A stretch of 61,570 bases of DNA from Paraburkholderia piptadeniae. Lineage in GTDB: Bacteria; Pseudomonadota; Gammaproteobacteria; Burkholderiales; Burkholderiaceae. The stretch lies in the NCBI RefSeq assembly GCF_900007165.1, contig NZ_CYGY02000083.1, positions 1 through 61,570 on the forward strand. Reading direction: 5' to 3'. Of the stretch, positions 31,203-38,694 are shown in pieces (the stretch's first letter is position 1; each line of letters begins with the position of its first letter). The notes under the pieces are model-generated. The model did no database searches. It was given only the letters and a program-made list of their open reading frames with translations, and was not told the origin of the DNA. A program made the position numbers and the translations under genes.

Positions 31203-32236
31203 GCTTTGATGCACTCGCCTGGGCATGGAATCAGAAGACCGGTAGCTCGGGCCGAAAAGCTACGCTGATGGGCGTCGCCCAGTTCGCCGACGAGGACGGC
31301 TATTGCTGGCCGGGACAACGCATGCTTGCCGAGTACACCGAGCAAGGCGAGCGGACCGTCCGCGAGCATCTCGTCTGGCTCGAATCAAACGGCTATCTGT
31401 CTCGTTGCGCCCGCAAGCGTCCGGACGGCACGAACGCAAGCGACGCGTACTACCTCAACCTTGAAAAGCCTCCCGCCGAATTCAAGACGAAGCGGAAGAA
31501 GCAACCGGCAGATTTCGCCGCAAGCGAAAAGCCGAAGAACAACCGGCAGAATCCGCCGACGGCAGATTTCGCCGACGGCGAAAAACAGCAGAACCAACCG
31601 GCGAAATCTGCCGGACATGAACCAGTCATAGTTAAACCTAAAGGTTTAACTGAACCAGTCAGCACGGCGCGAGGTTCGCGCCTCCCCAACGATTGGACTA
31701 TCAAACCGGAATGGATCGACTGGACGACCCAATCGACGGCCCGCTTCGCTGAAGAACTCGAAGCATGGAAAGGCGGAGCATGGTCCGTGCAACACACGCT
31801 TTTTGAGTCCGAGAAGTTCCGCGACTATTGGTGCGGCGTCGCCGGGAAGGCTGCGAATAAAACCGACTGGCCGGGAACGTGGCGCAACTGGGTCCGGAAA
31901 GCCGGTCCGATGAAGACCGCGAAAAACGGCGGACACGGCGCATGGTGGGCAAGCGACGAGACCGCACTCGCGAAGGCGATTGAGGTCGGAGTCGGCCCGG
32001 CGTTGCAGACCGAAAGCCGTGACGCATGGCATGCGCGCATTCGCGCTGCGATCGAGAACGGCGGGAAGCCGCCCGCTCCGCGCCCGATGCTGACCGCTAC
32101 GCCACAAATGACGCTGCCGAACGAGTCCGAGAAGCGCGGCCCGTCGGAAGTGTCACGCGCGTCCCTGTCCGAATCTCTCGCCATGCTCCGCGCTCGCAAC
32201 GCGGGCGCATTGGCTCATCCGTCGCAGCAACCCTGA
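31199..32236 (+). CDS. Phage replication initiator (winged HTH, O/DnaT-like)
   Basis: 345 residues. Residues 1-85 form a HTH_36-type initiator domain ('MSFDALAWAWNQKTGSSGRKATLMGVAQFADEDGYCWPGQ' in parts). A Lys/Gln-rich linker (about 95-150) is encoded by the iteron region. The C-terminal half has 'FRDYWCGVAGKAANKTDWPGTWRNWVRKA', like the primosomal DnaT-type ends of O proteins. It should bind the iterons inside its own gene and load host replication factors. No helicase gene is seen nearby. Confidence 0.8.
   Translation: MSFDALAWAWNQKTGSSGRKATLMGVAQFADEDGYCWPGQRMLAEYTEQGERTVREHLVWLESNGYLSRCARKRPDGTNASDAYYLNLEKPPAEFKTKRKKQPADFAASEKPKNNRQNPPTADFADGEKQQNQPAKSAGHEPVIVKPKGLTEPVSTARGSRLPNDWTIKPEWIDWTTQSTARFAEELEAWKGGAWSVQHTLFESEKFRDYWCGVAGKAANKTDWPGTWRNWVRKAGPMKTAKNGGHGAWWASDETALAKAIEVGVGPALQTESRDAWHARIRAAIENGGKPPAPRPMLTATPQMTLPNESEKRGPSEVSRASLSESLAMLRARNAGALAHPSQQP
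31505..31661. other. Candidate replication origin with iterons, inside the initiator gene
   Basis: Four 16-bp iterons: CCGGCAGATTTCGCCG (31505), CCGGCAGAATCCGCCG (31543), ACGGCAGATTTCGCCG (31559) and the inverted CGGCGAAATCTGCCGG (31599). They are followed by an 11-bp direct repeat TGAACCAGTCA (31618 and 31651) flanking the palindrome GTTAAACC-TAAA-GGTTTAAC (31631-31650). Lambda ori has the same plan: iterons within gene O, next to an AT-rich stretch. Confidence 0.65.
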
Positions 32237-32246
32237 AGGAGCCGCA

Positions 32247-32534
32247 ATGATCGCCTCGACTAGCGTTGATTCGCTGATCGCACACAAGGAGTCCGGGAAG
32301 GCCGCGGGACAACGTCTTGCGATTCTGAAACACCTTCGCGAAGACCCGGCACGCGCGATGAGCCGGAACGAAATCGCGCGCTTCTTCGACCTCCCGATCC
32401 AGTCCGTTTGCGGGCGCATCGGAGAGCTGAAGGAGCAAGGTCTCGTCATCGAGGACGCACCGAAGTTCGATCCCGGAACGGAGCGCATGGTTAAGCCCGT
32501 CCGCGCCGCACTCGACCCCGTCACGACGCACTAA
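32247..32534 (+). CDS. Winged-helix phage protein
   Basis: 95 residues. 'GQRLAILKHLREDPARAMSRNEIARFFDLPIQSVCGRIGELKEQGLVIE' (in parts) is a clear winged helix. Shine-Dalgarno AAGGAG precedes the ATG. As it follows the initiator, it may aid replication or regulate transcription. Confidence 0.7.
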   Translation: MIASTSVDSLIAHKESGKAAGQRLAILKHLREDPARAMSRNEIARFFDLPIQSVCGRIGELKEQGLVIEDAPKFDPGTERMVKPVRAALDPVTTH

Positions 32535-32550
32535 CCCGGAGGCATACGCA

Positions 32551-33096
32551 ATGCAGGGCAAGCCGCTTAAGCAATTCCCGTTGTTCAAAAGCGTCGATCA
32601 GGCGCTGGCGAAGGCCTACGAGGTCCGCGCCGCATCGGGCGTCAAGGTCGCTTCTTACGGCATTCAGACCGCCGCGAGTAGCTCGACCGATCGACTGAGC
32701 GCGACGGACCGACTCACAGAAGCAACATGGGTGATTCAGGTCGTCGACGCGACGCTCAACGAGGCGCAGCGCGCCTACGTGACCGGGACGTATGACGGCC
32801 TCGGCGTCGATCGGGACGACGCGCTCGATCTGCTGACGCGCACATATGCGGAAATCGCACGCCGCGCAACGTTGGTTCGCGAACTTCTCATCCGCGAATT
32901 TGATTTCGGCGAGACCTACTCGAAATCGCTCCCGCAAATCGCGCTCGAATGCCAGGTATCGCTAAGCACCGTCGAGAAGTCAGCACGCAAGGCCCGGTCC
33001 ATCATCAAAGGGCTACAAAGCGAGGTCGAGGCCGCACTTCGAGCGACATTTGAGCCACGCGGATGGCTCCGCGCCCGAGAGTTGAAAGCGGCCTGA
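32551..33096 (+). CDS. HTH phage protein, possible late regulator
   Basis: 181 residues. The C-terminal 'SLPQIALECQVSLSTVEKSARKARSII' is a sigma-region-4-like or Q-like HTH. The middle is helical and acidic. In lambdoid phages a Q-like antiterminator follows the replication genes, and this phage needs read-through of terminators in its late operon, so a late-regulator role is attractive but unproven. Confidence 0.55.
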   Translation: MQGKPLKQFPLFKSVDQALAKAYEVRAASGVKVASYGIQTAASSSTDRLSATDRLTEATWVIQVVDATLNEAQRAYVTGTYDGLGVDRDDALDLLTRTYAEIARRATLVRELLIREFDFGETYSKSLPQIALECQVSLSTVEKSARKARSIIKGLQSEVEAALRATFEPRGWLRARELKAA

Positions 33097-33125
33097 GCGA
33101 TGCCAGCGCGAAAGTAAGTTTTTGC

Positions 33126-33154
33126 TTGCGCGTAGACTACCTTTTCGGTAGCAT
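33126..33154 (+). promoter_or_regulatory. Sigma-70-type promoter with operator in the spacer
   Basis: TTGCGC, 17 bases, TAGCAT, with the perfect operator CTACC-ttttc-GGTAG at 33137-33151 inside the spacer. It reads toward the 33.19 kb gene. Confidence 0.55.
33137..33151. promoter_or_regulatory. Operator site, CTACC-ttttc-GGTAG
   Basis: Perfect arms, in the promoter of the recombination-gene block. Confidence 0.75.
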
Positions 33155-33193
33155 TAAAAACACTCCAAACAACCCGACACGGGAGATTTGAGG

Positions 33194-33634
33194 ATGGAAA
33201 ACCTGTCTTACCCCACTGCCGTCAATACCGAAGCGGCTCGCGTCGCAATTCGGGAGTCTGCCGCACGCGCTCAAGCTGGCATTCTTGCGCCCGCATTGGC
33301 TACCGAAACGGTACTTTCTCGCCGGATCGGGTTTAACGAACTGATTGCGCATGCACGCGCGTCGACGGCCCATAACCTGAACGTCGCGAAAGCATGCCGC
33401 TACTTCAACGATCAGCACGCGAGTCAAGCGGTCGGCGAAGCGGAGCGCGTCGAGAAGCTCGTCGAGCATCAGATTGCCGCGATCGAGGCATTCCCCGAAA
33501 TCTTCCGCCTCCTCGCTGACCTCGCGACGGAACCCGAGCGCCGCCGCGCCGCGTTCCCGCATGAGACGCGTCCCGAATGGATCGCACTCCTCGCGGGCCG
33601 AGCCGCAACCCTTCTGCATCAACTCCAGCGATGA
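33194..33634 (+). CDS. Hypothetical phage protein
   Basis: 146 residues from the ATG at 33194, preceded by GGGAG and GAGG; a TTG at 33188 is less likely. Helical with many Ala/Arg/Glu ('AARVAIRESAARAQAGILA', 'EAERVEKLVEHQIAAIEAF'). One operator (33300) lies inside the gene. It starts a coupled block leading to the ERF and SSB genes, so a recombination-linked role is possible. Confidence 0.65.
   Translation: MENLSYPTAVNTEAARVAIRESAARAQAGILAPALATETVLSRRIGFNELIAHARASTAHNLNVAKACRYFNDQHASQAVGEAERVEKLVEHQIAAIEAFPEIFRLLADLATEPERRRAAFPHETRPEWIALLAGRAATLLHQLQR
33300..33314. promoter_or_regulatory. Operator site inside a coding region, CTACC-gaaac-GGTAC
   Basis: One mismatch from consensus. An intragenic copy would act as a roadblock rather than a promoter operator. 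Confidence 0.6.
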
Positions 33635-33795
33635 GCGAACGGTCGGCGAAGTTCGCCGACTGGATCGTCGCCGCGCTGATTGCAGTCGCGATCGGCGCGA
33701 TCGCTGGACACGAATCCTTTTCGGCTGATAGCAGAAAACAAGCCCCGCAAGAAGCGCGCGGGATTCAAACCAAAATGGAACGACTGAACACATGA
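33631..33795 (+). CDS. Small single-pass membrane protein
   Basis: 54 residues. 'WIVAALIAVAIGAIAGHESF' is one membrane segment, followed by a polar tail. It overlaps both neighbours by 4 bases (ATGA). Function unknown. Confidence 0.55.
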   Translation: MSERSAKFADWIVAALIAVAIGAIAGHESFSADSRKQAPQEARGIQTKMERLNT

Positions 33796-34454
33796 AGCAC
33801 GTTCATACCGCGATCAAAAACGTCGTGAAAGCAATTTCCGTCGAAGGCATCGCGAAGTCCGGACAAAACGCCGAAGACGGCTACTCGTTCCGCACGATCG
33901 ACGACATCCTCGAAAAGCTGTCGACGCTCCTCGCGGATCACGACCTCCTCATCCTACCGACCGTCATCGAGCGCGAATCAGTCGAGCGCCGCACGGCTAC
34001 GGGCATGGCGCTTTTCTTTGCGACCGTTCGCGTCCGCTACGACTTCACGTCGACGATTGACGAAAGCGTCGCATCGGTCGAGGTCTACGGCGAAGCGATG
34101 GACACCGCCGACAAGGCGACCAATAAGGCCATGACAGCCGCATACAAGGTCGCTGTGACGCAAACCTTCTGCATCGCGACGAAGCACAACCTCGACGCCG
34201 ACGCGACGACTCATAACGCCGCGGCCCGCATGACCGAGCAAGAGCGCACGAAGCATGAACGCGCGATTCTCGCGGCGCCGAATGCGAAGGCCGTCACGAA
34301 CGCCCATAAGCTCGCCGTCGCTGCCGCCGTGCGCGTCGCTGACGCTGAAGCTCGAACGGCTTTCAACGAAGCGAAGAAGAAGCGCACCGCCGAGCTTGCC
34401 GAGTCGAAGGGCTCGTCGACCGAACAGAATCCTGCGGAGGCGACCACCAAATGA
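33792..34454 (+). CDS. ERF-family single-strand annealing protein
   Basis: 220 residues. 'GIAKSGQNAEDGYSFRTIDDIL', 'LLADHDLLILPTVIERES' and 'EAMDTADKATNKAMTAAYKVAVTQTFCI' are ERF-family signatures. It promotes annealing of complementary strands in phage recombination, probably with the adjacent SSB. The C-terminus is helical and charged. It overlaps the SSB gene by 4 bases. Confidence 0.88.
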   Translation: MKHVHTAIKNVVKAISVEGIAKSGQNAEDGYSFRTIDDILEKLSTLLADHDLLILPTVIERESVERRTATGMALFFATVRVRYDFTSTIDESVASVEVYGEAMDTADKATNKAMTAAYKVAVTQTFCIATKHNLDADATTHNAAARMTEQERTKHERAILAAPNAKAVTNAHKLAVAAAVRVADAEARTAFNEAKKKRTAELAESKGSSTEQNPAEATTK

Positions 34455-34888
34455 GCGTCAACAAGGCAATTTTAGTCGGCAACCTCGGCGCCGATCCGGA
34501 AATCCGCTACATGCCGAGTGGCGACGCGATCGCCTCGATCCGCCTCGCGACGACCGACCGCTATCGCGACAAGCAAAGCGGCGAAATGAAAGAGATTACC
34601 GAGTGGCATCGGGTGAGCTTTTTCGGGAGGCTCGCCGAAGTCGTGAAGGAGTACACCCGAAAAGGCTCTCAGGTCTACGTCGAGGGAAAGATCAGGACAC
34701 GCAAATGGCAAGCGCAAGACGGTAGCGATCGCTACTCGACCGAGATTGCCGCGCTGACCCTTCAACTCCTCGGCGGACGCCCTTCCGGTGATCGAGGCGA
34801 CTCCCGCAATGAACGCGGCTCGCAGCAAACCGGATCGCGTCACTCGATGGGGGAAAACGAAATTCCTGACGACGACATCCCCTTCTAG
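34451..34888 (+). CDS. ssb: Single-stranded DNA-binding protein
   Basis: 145 residues. The OB fold opens 'MSVNKAILVGNLGADPEIRY' and has 'AEVVKEYTRKGSQVYVEGKI'. The C-terminus ends 'DDDIPF', the acidic tip that recruits host replication and repair proteins. A phage copy next to ERF, likely acting in replication and annealing. Confidence 0.93.
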   Translation: MSVNKAILVGNLGADPEIRYMPSGDAIASIRLATTDRYRDKQSGEMKEITEWHRVSFFGRLAEVVKEYTRKGSQVYVEGKIRTRKWQAQDGSDRYSTEIAALTLQLLGGRPSGDRGDSRNERGSQQTGSRHSMGENEIPDDDIPF

Positions 34889-34899
34889 CAGTAACCGAC

Positions 34900-34915
34900 G
34901 GGCGCCTCGGCGCCC
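34900..34915. other. Hairpin after ssb
   Basis: GGGCGC-CTCG-GCGCCC without a clear T run. It may weaken transcription into the ParB-like gene. Confidence 0.4.
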
Positions 34916-34957
34916 ACTCTGACACCGCTTAGTAGTCCACACCGACGAGAGATAAAA

Positions 34958-35866
34958 ATGGAACAAATTCAAGAGATCGTCCCCGGCAACGTCAAAGACG
35001 TTATGCGCACCTTCAAGACGGGCGTCGCAGACGTCTACATGGTCAGACTCGACGCGCTCCGCGTCCGCCCCGGCTTCAATGCGGCTCGCGAGGCCGATCC
35101 GGAATATCCGCTCGCCGTGCGCGAATATGCCGAGTCGATGAAGGCTAACGGCTTCTTTCGCCACAAGCCGCTCAAGGTCTCCGCGGCGTCCGACGGCTTC
35201 CTCTACATCGCCGACGGTCATACGCGCTTCGCCGCCGTGCAACTCGCGAACAGCGAAGGCGCCGGCATTGAGTCAGTCCCGGTCATCAACGAAATGCGCG
35301 GCACGACCGAAGAGGACCGCATTTTCGGCCTGATCCTCGACAACAACGGGCGCAAGCTGACGCCGCTCGGCGAGGCAATGGTCATCAAGCAACTTCTCGG
35401 GCGCGGCATCGAAGAGAAGGAAATCGCCCGTCGACTGGGCTACTCGGTAACGACCATCGCGAAAGCGCTGACGCTCGTCGCTGCCCCGGCGCCTATCCGT
35501 GAAATGGTCGCATCCGGCGAAGTGTCGGCGACGACGGCTGTCAAGGCGATCAAGGAGAACGGCGCCGAGGCCGTCGCAGTCCTCGAAGAGGCGAAGGCTA
35601 CGGCGAAGGCCGCGGGAAAGACGAAGGTCACAGAGAAGCACCTGAAGCCGAAAGCGACGCCGAAGGTCGAAACGCCGACGATCAGCGAAACGGATCGGCT
35701 CAACTGGATCGAGGTACGCCGCGACGTCGCAATCCGTCAATGGTATCGAGAAGGACAAGTCGCCTTCTGGCAGATAACCGACTCCAGCGATGAGGTTATC
35801 GCCGAAGGCCCGACCCTGCGCGAAGCGATCGACAACGCGATCGAAGCAACGAAGGACGAGGGCTAA
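34958..35866 (+). CDS. ParB/Srx-like nuclease-domain protein with HTH
   Basis: 302 residues. Residues about 25-110 resemble the ParB N-terminal domain ('LKVSAASDGFLYIADGHTRFAAVQLA'). 'VIKQLLGRGIEEKEIARRLGYSVTTIAKALTLV' is the ParB-type HTH. A Lys/Ala-rich linker leads to a small C-terminal domain. No parA gene is nearby, so it is unlikely to be a partition system; DNA binding or nuclease activity is more likely. Confidence 0.8.
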   Translation: MEQIQEIVPGNVKDVMRTFKTGVADVYMVRLDALRVRPGFNAAREADPEYPLAVREYAESMKANGFFRHKPLKVSAASDGFLYIADGHTRFAAVQLANSEGAGIESVPVINEMRGTTEEDRIFGLILDNNGRKLTPLGEAMVIKQLLGRGIEEKEIARRLGYSVTTIAKALTLVAAPAPIREMVASGEVSATTAVKAIKENGAEAVAVLEEAKATAKAAGKTKVTEKHLKPKATPKVETPTISETDRLNWIEVRRDVAIRQWYREGQVAFWQITDSSDEVIAEGPTLREAIDNAIEATKDEG

Positions 35867-35870
35867 GTCA

Positions 35871-36188
35871 ATGGCGCGCTTCCACGTCCGATGCCGGAAA
35901 TGCGAGACGCGCCGCGTCTTGCCTTTCCACCCTGAACAGTACAACTCGCATGACAAGGCGCCGAAGTGCCGTTGCTGCGGCGAGCGAAATTACCGTCTCG
36001 ACGCCTGGATGATGAAGCGCAACGTCCGAGCAATGACATGCGCATGCGCCGGTTACTGGTTCTGGCATCGACGCGGAAGCCTGTATTGCTGGCATCGAGC
36101 CGACGGCTCGAATCGCTATCCCGGAGACCCGGACTTCGCCGATCGCAATCTAACGGATGACGAAGTCGCCGCGCTGATCGCCGCATGA
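35871..36188 (+). CDS. Cysteine-rich hypothetical phage protein (zinc-binding)
   Basis: 105 residues from the ATG at 35871. 'CRKCETRRVLPF', 'KCRCCGERNYRLD' and 'TCACAGYWFWHRRGSLYCW' provide many Cys and His, suggesting zinc ribbons. It overlaps the next gene by 4 bases. Function unknown. Confidence 0.65.
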   Translation: MARFHVRCRKCETRRVLPFHPEQYNSHDKAPKCRCCGERNYRLDAWMMKRNVRAMTCACAGYWFWHRRGSLYCWHRADGSNRYPGDPDFADRNLTDDEVAALIAA

Positions 36189-36385
36189 ACACAGTCCCGA
36201 AACGAGACTTTCGCGATACGCCCTCGTATGAGTGCGGGACATGCAGGAAGACACACACTCTCCCGCCCTACGTCATATCGCATTGGTTCAAAACCGTTTT
36301 ACATCACTGCGACGCCTGTTTCGCGATCCACGAAGTAACCGAAGGCGTCGCCACACTTACGACTAAAGGACGGATCACACGATGA
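36185..36385 (+). CDS. Small zinc-ribbon-like phage protein
   Basis: 66 residues. 'YECGTCRKTH' and 'HHCDACFAIHE' form two CxxC pairs about 30 residues apart. It overlaps both neighbours by 4 bases. Function unknown. Confidence 0.65.
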   Translation: MNTVPKRDFRDTPSYECGTCRKTHTLPPYVISHWFKTVLHHCDACFAIHEVTEGVATLTTKGRITR

Positions 36386-36618
36386 CCACCACCAACAGCG
36401 CCGAGCTTTTCCTCGACAATCGAAAGACGCTCGTCGCCTTCGGCGAATCGATCGCGAACGGCCCGACGGCCGATTCGGTCCAGCTTGCGCGGGACAACGT
36501 CCGACACGCGAAGCGCCTCCTCGCTCAAACGGAAATCGAGCATGCGGATAGCCGCAAGGCCGCAAAGCGCATCAAGCGCGCCCGCGAATCCGCCTGGCAA
36601 CCCGAAGCCGCCAGCTAA
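36382..36618 (+). CDS. Small hypothetical phage protein
   Basis: 78 residues, helical and charged ('QLARDNVRHAKRLLAQTEIE'). Starts in a 4-base overlap; followed by a strong hairpin. Function unknown. Confidence 0.65.
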   Translation: MTTTNSAELFLDNRKTLVAFGESIANGPTADSVQLARDNVRHAKRLLAQTEIEHADSRKAAKRIKRARESAWQPEAAS

Positions 36619-36625
36619 GCACGAA

Positions 36626-36647
36626 GCGGCCCGATTCGTCGGGCCGC
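36626..36647. terminator. Hairpin between convergent genes
   Basis: GCGGCCCGA-TTCG-TCGGGCCGC, 9-bp perfect stem. It lies directly at the 3' ends of a rightward and a leftward gene. No long T run, so activity is uncertain. Confidence 0.55.
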
Positions 36648-36648
36648 G

Positions 36649-36855
36649 TCATTTCCGATTGACCGTCCGACTGTCGATGATGCTCTCGTCGGCGATCATG
36701 CTCAGAAGGTTTTTGAACAGCCCGCCCGCTACGACGGCGCCGACGACCCAGTAGACCCATGTACTGAAAGCGTCGTCCGTGAAATGCCACAGCGCCGCGC
36801 CCGCGGCGATCCCGCCGACGATGCTCCCGAGCGCGATCTTTTCGCTTCGCTTCAT
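36649..36855 (-). CDS. Small hypothetical membrane protein
   Basis: 68 residues with two membrane segments ('ALGSIVGGIAAGAALWHF' and 'WVYWVVGAVVAGGLFKNLL'). It is the only leftward gene inside the rightward early operon, so it may be a lysogeny-expressed gene such as an exclusion factor. Function unknown. Confidence 0.6.
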   Translation of the reverse strand: MKRSEKIALGSIVGGIAAGAALWHFTDDAFSTWVYWVVGAVVAGGLFKNLLSMIADESIIDSRTVNRK

Positions 36856-36926
36856 TGCTTCCCCCGTTCGTGTTTGTCGCCGACTTTACCGCGAACGTGA
36901 AAGCGCCGCCACAGCCCGCAAAACCG

Positions 36927-36941
36927 CTACCAAATCGGGCG
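36927..36941. promoter_or_regulatory. Operator-like site, CTACC-aaatc-GGGCG
   Basis: Partial right arm, upstream of the Gp157 gene. Confidence 0.5.
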
Positions 36942-36970
36942 CCACTCCACTAGGATAGGCTCCGCCTAAA

Positions 36971-36985
36971 CTACCCTTTCAGGAG
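36971..36985. promoter_or_regulatory. Operator-like site whose right half is a Shine-Dalgarno, CTACC-ctttc-AGGAG
   Basis: AGGAG ends 5 bases before the ATG at 36991, the same layout as at 26937. Confidence 0.55.
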
Positions 36986-36990
36986 CTTCT

Positions 36991-37494
36991 ATGTCGTCCC
37001 TTTCGCTTTACAACTTGACTGGACAATGGCTTGCGATGCGCGACCAACTCGCGGACGCTGGCTTCGACGAAACGACGATCACCGACACACTCGACGCCGA
37101 GTCGGGCGATTACGACGAAAAGGTCTCGCGCGTTGCGATGGTGATCGAGGAATTCGACGCAATGGCTGAAGCTAAGAAGGCCCTCGCGAAGAAGTTCAGC
37201 GAGGAGGCAACACTCCTCGACAATCGCTCGAAATCGCTCCGCGCGTATCTCTCACGCTCGATGTCGGCGACTGGCCGAACCAGCGTCGACCATGAACTGA
37301 TTCGCGTGAAGCTCTACATCGGACGCGACGAGCAAATCATCATCAGCAACCCGGATGAAGTGCCGATTAATTTCATCCGCACAAAGACGGAAACGTATCC
37401 GGACAAGACAGCAATCAAAGCGGCCCTGAAGGGCGGCGGCACGGTCCCCGGCGCCGAGCTTCTGAAGAAAGACCGTCTGAGCCTCCTTCACTGA
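36991..37494 (+). CDS. Gp157-family phage protein
   Basis: 167 residues. The N-terminal helical region ('MSSLSLYNLTGQWLAMRDQL', 'EKVSRVAMVIEEFDAMAEAKKALAKKF' in parts) and the C-terminal beta part ('LYIGRDEQIIISNPDEVPINFI', 'PDKTAIKAALKGGGTVPGAEL') match Siphovirus Gp157. The family is linked to phage resistance or recombination in some reports; function unsettled. Confidence 0.85.
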   Translation: MSSLSLYNLTGQWLAMRDQLADAGFDETTITDTLDAESGDYDEKVSRVAMVIEEFDAMAEAKKALAKKFSEEATLLDNRSKSLRAYLSRSMSATGRTSVDHELIRVKLYIGRDEQIIISNPDEVPINFIRTKTETYPDKTAIKAALKGGGTVPGAELLKKDRLSLLH

Positions 37495-37508
37495 CCGGAG
37501 CGGCGACG

Positions 37509-37910
37509 ATGGACAAGAAGATTTTCACGCTCACGGGCACGAATCGACGCCTCGTCGCCGAGGCGATCCGCGACTCGCCAAACGGCCATATGGTCGTCAT
37601 CAGCGAGCCGACGCGCTCGCTCGATCAAAACGCGCTCCTCTGGCCGCTTCTGACCGAGGTCTCGCGTCAGGTCGTTTGGTACGGTCGACGGCTCACGCCG
37701 AATCAATGGAAGTCGTTTTTCACCGCGGCATTGAGCGGCCTCGACGTCGTTCCGAACATCGACGGGACCGGCTTCGTCGCACTGGGCGAGGCGACGTCGA
37801 CCATGTCGAAGCGGAAATTTTCCGACCTGATCGAACTGATTTTCGCCTTCGGCGCCGATCGAGAGGTCCGATTCGCGGCGCCCAAAGACCACTATCTCGG
37901 GCGCCTCTGA
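37509..37910 (+). CDS. ninB: NinB-family recombination protein
   Basis: 133 residues. 'EPTRSLDQNALLWPLLTEVSRQVVWYGRRLTPNQWKSFF' (in parts) is the NinB core, followed by 'TGFVALGEATSTMSKRKFSDLIELI'. In lambda NinB (Orf) acts in the RecFOR-like step of recombination. It supports the ERF/SSB/Ref recombination block. Confidence 0.88.
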   Translation: MDKKIFTLTGTNRRLVAEAIRDSPNGHMVVISEPTRSLDQNALLWPLLTEVSRQVVWYGRRLTPNQWKSFFTAALSGLDVVPNIDGTGFVALGEATSTMSKRKFSDLIELIFAFGADREVRFAAPKDHYLGRL

Positions 37911-37937
37911 GGGCTGTCTTTTTTTCGCCCTTCACGG

Positions 37938-37952
37938 CTATCGTTTCGGTAG
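37938..37952. promoter_or_regulatory. Operator site, CTATC-gtttc-GGTAG
   Basis: Upstream of the Ref-like nuclease gene; same sequence as the site at 29763. Confidence 0.7.
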
Positions 37953-37968
37953 TTGTGTGATATTATCG

Positions 37969-37983
37969 CTACCAAGTTGGGAG
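37969..37983. promoter_or_regulatory. Operator-like site overlapping a Shine-Dalgarno, CTACC-aagtt-GGGAG
   Basis: GGGAGG lies about 8 bases before the TTG start at 37993. Confidence 0.55.
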
Positions 37984-37992
37984 GTTTTGTAG

Positions 37993-38313
37993 TTGCCAAC
38001 GCCAACAGCAGCCGAAAGGCGCTACATGGGCAAGGTCGCCGAACTCGGCTGCATCGTCTGTGAGCGCCTCGGACACGAAGGAACGCCCGCGATTGTCCAT
38101 CACCAGATACGCGGGCGCGGAGGATGGGGGAGGTCCAGTCACTTCCGAACCATTCCTGTATGCCCGATTCATCACCAGCATAGCGGCGTCGGGATACATG
38201 ACATGGGCGAGGACCAATACCTCGCGATGTTCGGCTTCAGCGAGGCCGAACTCGTCGACGAGGTCCGTGAGCGACTGAAGCAACACCTACCCCCGTCCGA
38301 GACCATTCACTGA
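37993..38313 (+). CDS. Ref-family RecA-dependent nuclease (HNH-like)
   Basis: 106 residues, TTG start with GGGAGG upstream. 'GCIVCERLGHEGTPAIVHHQIRGRG' and 'RTIPVCPIHHQHSGVGIH' match the Ref (recombination enhancement function) nucleases of phage P1 and lambdoid phages. Ref cuts DNA in RecA-filament D-loops. It fits the recombination block. Confidence 0.8.
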   Translation: MPTPTAAERRYMGKVAELGCIVCERLGHEGTPAIVHHQIRGRGGWGRSSHFRTIPVCPIHHQHSGVGIHDMGEDQYLAMFGFSEAELVDEVRERLKQHLPPSETIH

Positions 38314-38327
38314 ACGGGGCGTCTCGA

Positions 38328-38669
38328 ATGCCGATTTTGGTTACAGAAAGCGAATTGCTCGACGCGATGGTCGAGGGAAAAAGCTACCGCGTCGACGCGG
38401 TCGCGAACCTGATTCCCGACGCTCCGAAGCCCGCCGTTAAGGACGCACTCCTCGGGCTCGTCAAAAAAGGCGACGTCTGGAAAACCTATAACGGCGGTCG
38501 ATGGGAATACGTCCGACTGTCCACACAGGACTTCGACGACATGCGCACGCGTCGCGCTGACCGCGTCGACATCCCCGAATGGATGCGCGGCTCGCTGACC
38601 GGCTATGAGGCGACGCTAGGCCGTCATCGCGCGGTCTGCGAGGCATCCCGAACCCTCTTTAGATCGTAA
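38328..38669 (+). CDS. Hypothetical phage protein with winged-helix-like N-terminus
   Basis: 113 residues. 'SELLDAMVEGKSYRVDAVANLIPDAPKPAVKDALLGLVKKGDVWKTYNG' (in parts) resembles a winged helix. Function unknown. Confidence 0.65.
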   Translation: MPILVTESELLDAMVEGKSYRVDAVANLIPDAPKPAVKDALLGLVKKGDVWKTYNGGRWEYVRLSTQDFDDMRTRRADRVDIPEWMRGSLTGYEATLGRHRAVCEASRTLFRS

Positions 38670-38694
38670 CCATCCGCACCCGGAGACCATCAGA

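Noticed and set aside
34958..35866. Plasmid-like ParAB partition system
   Set aside because: Only a ParB-like protein is present; no ParA ATPase or centromere-like iterons nearby, and the gene lies in a recombination operon.
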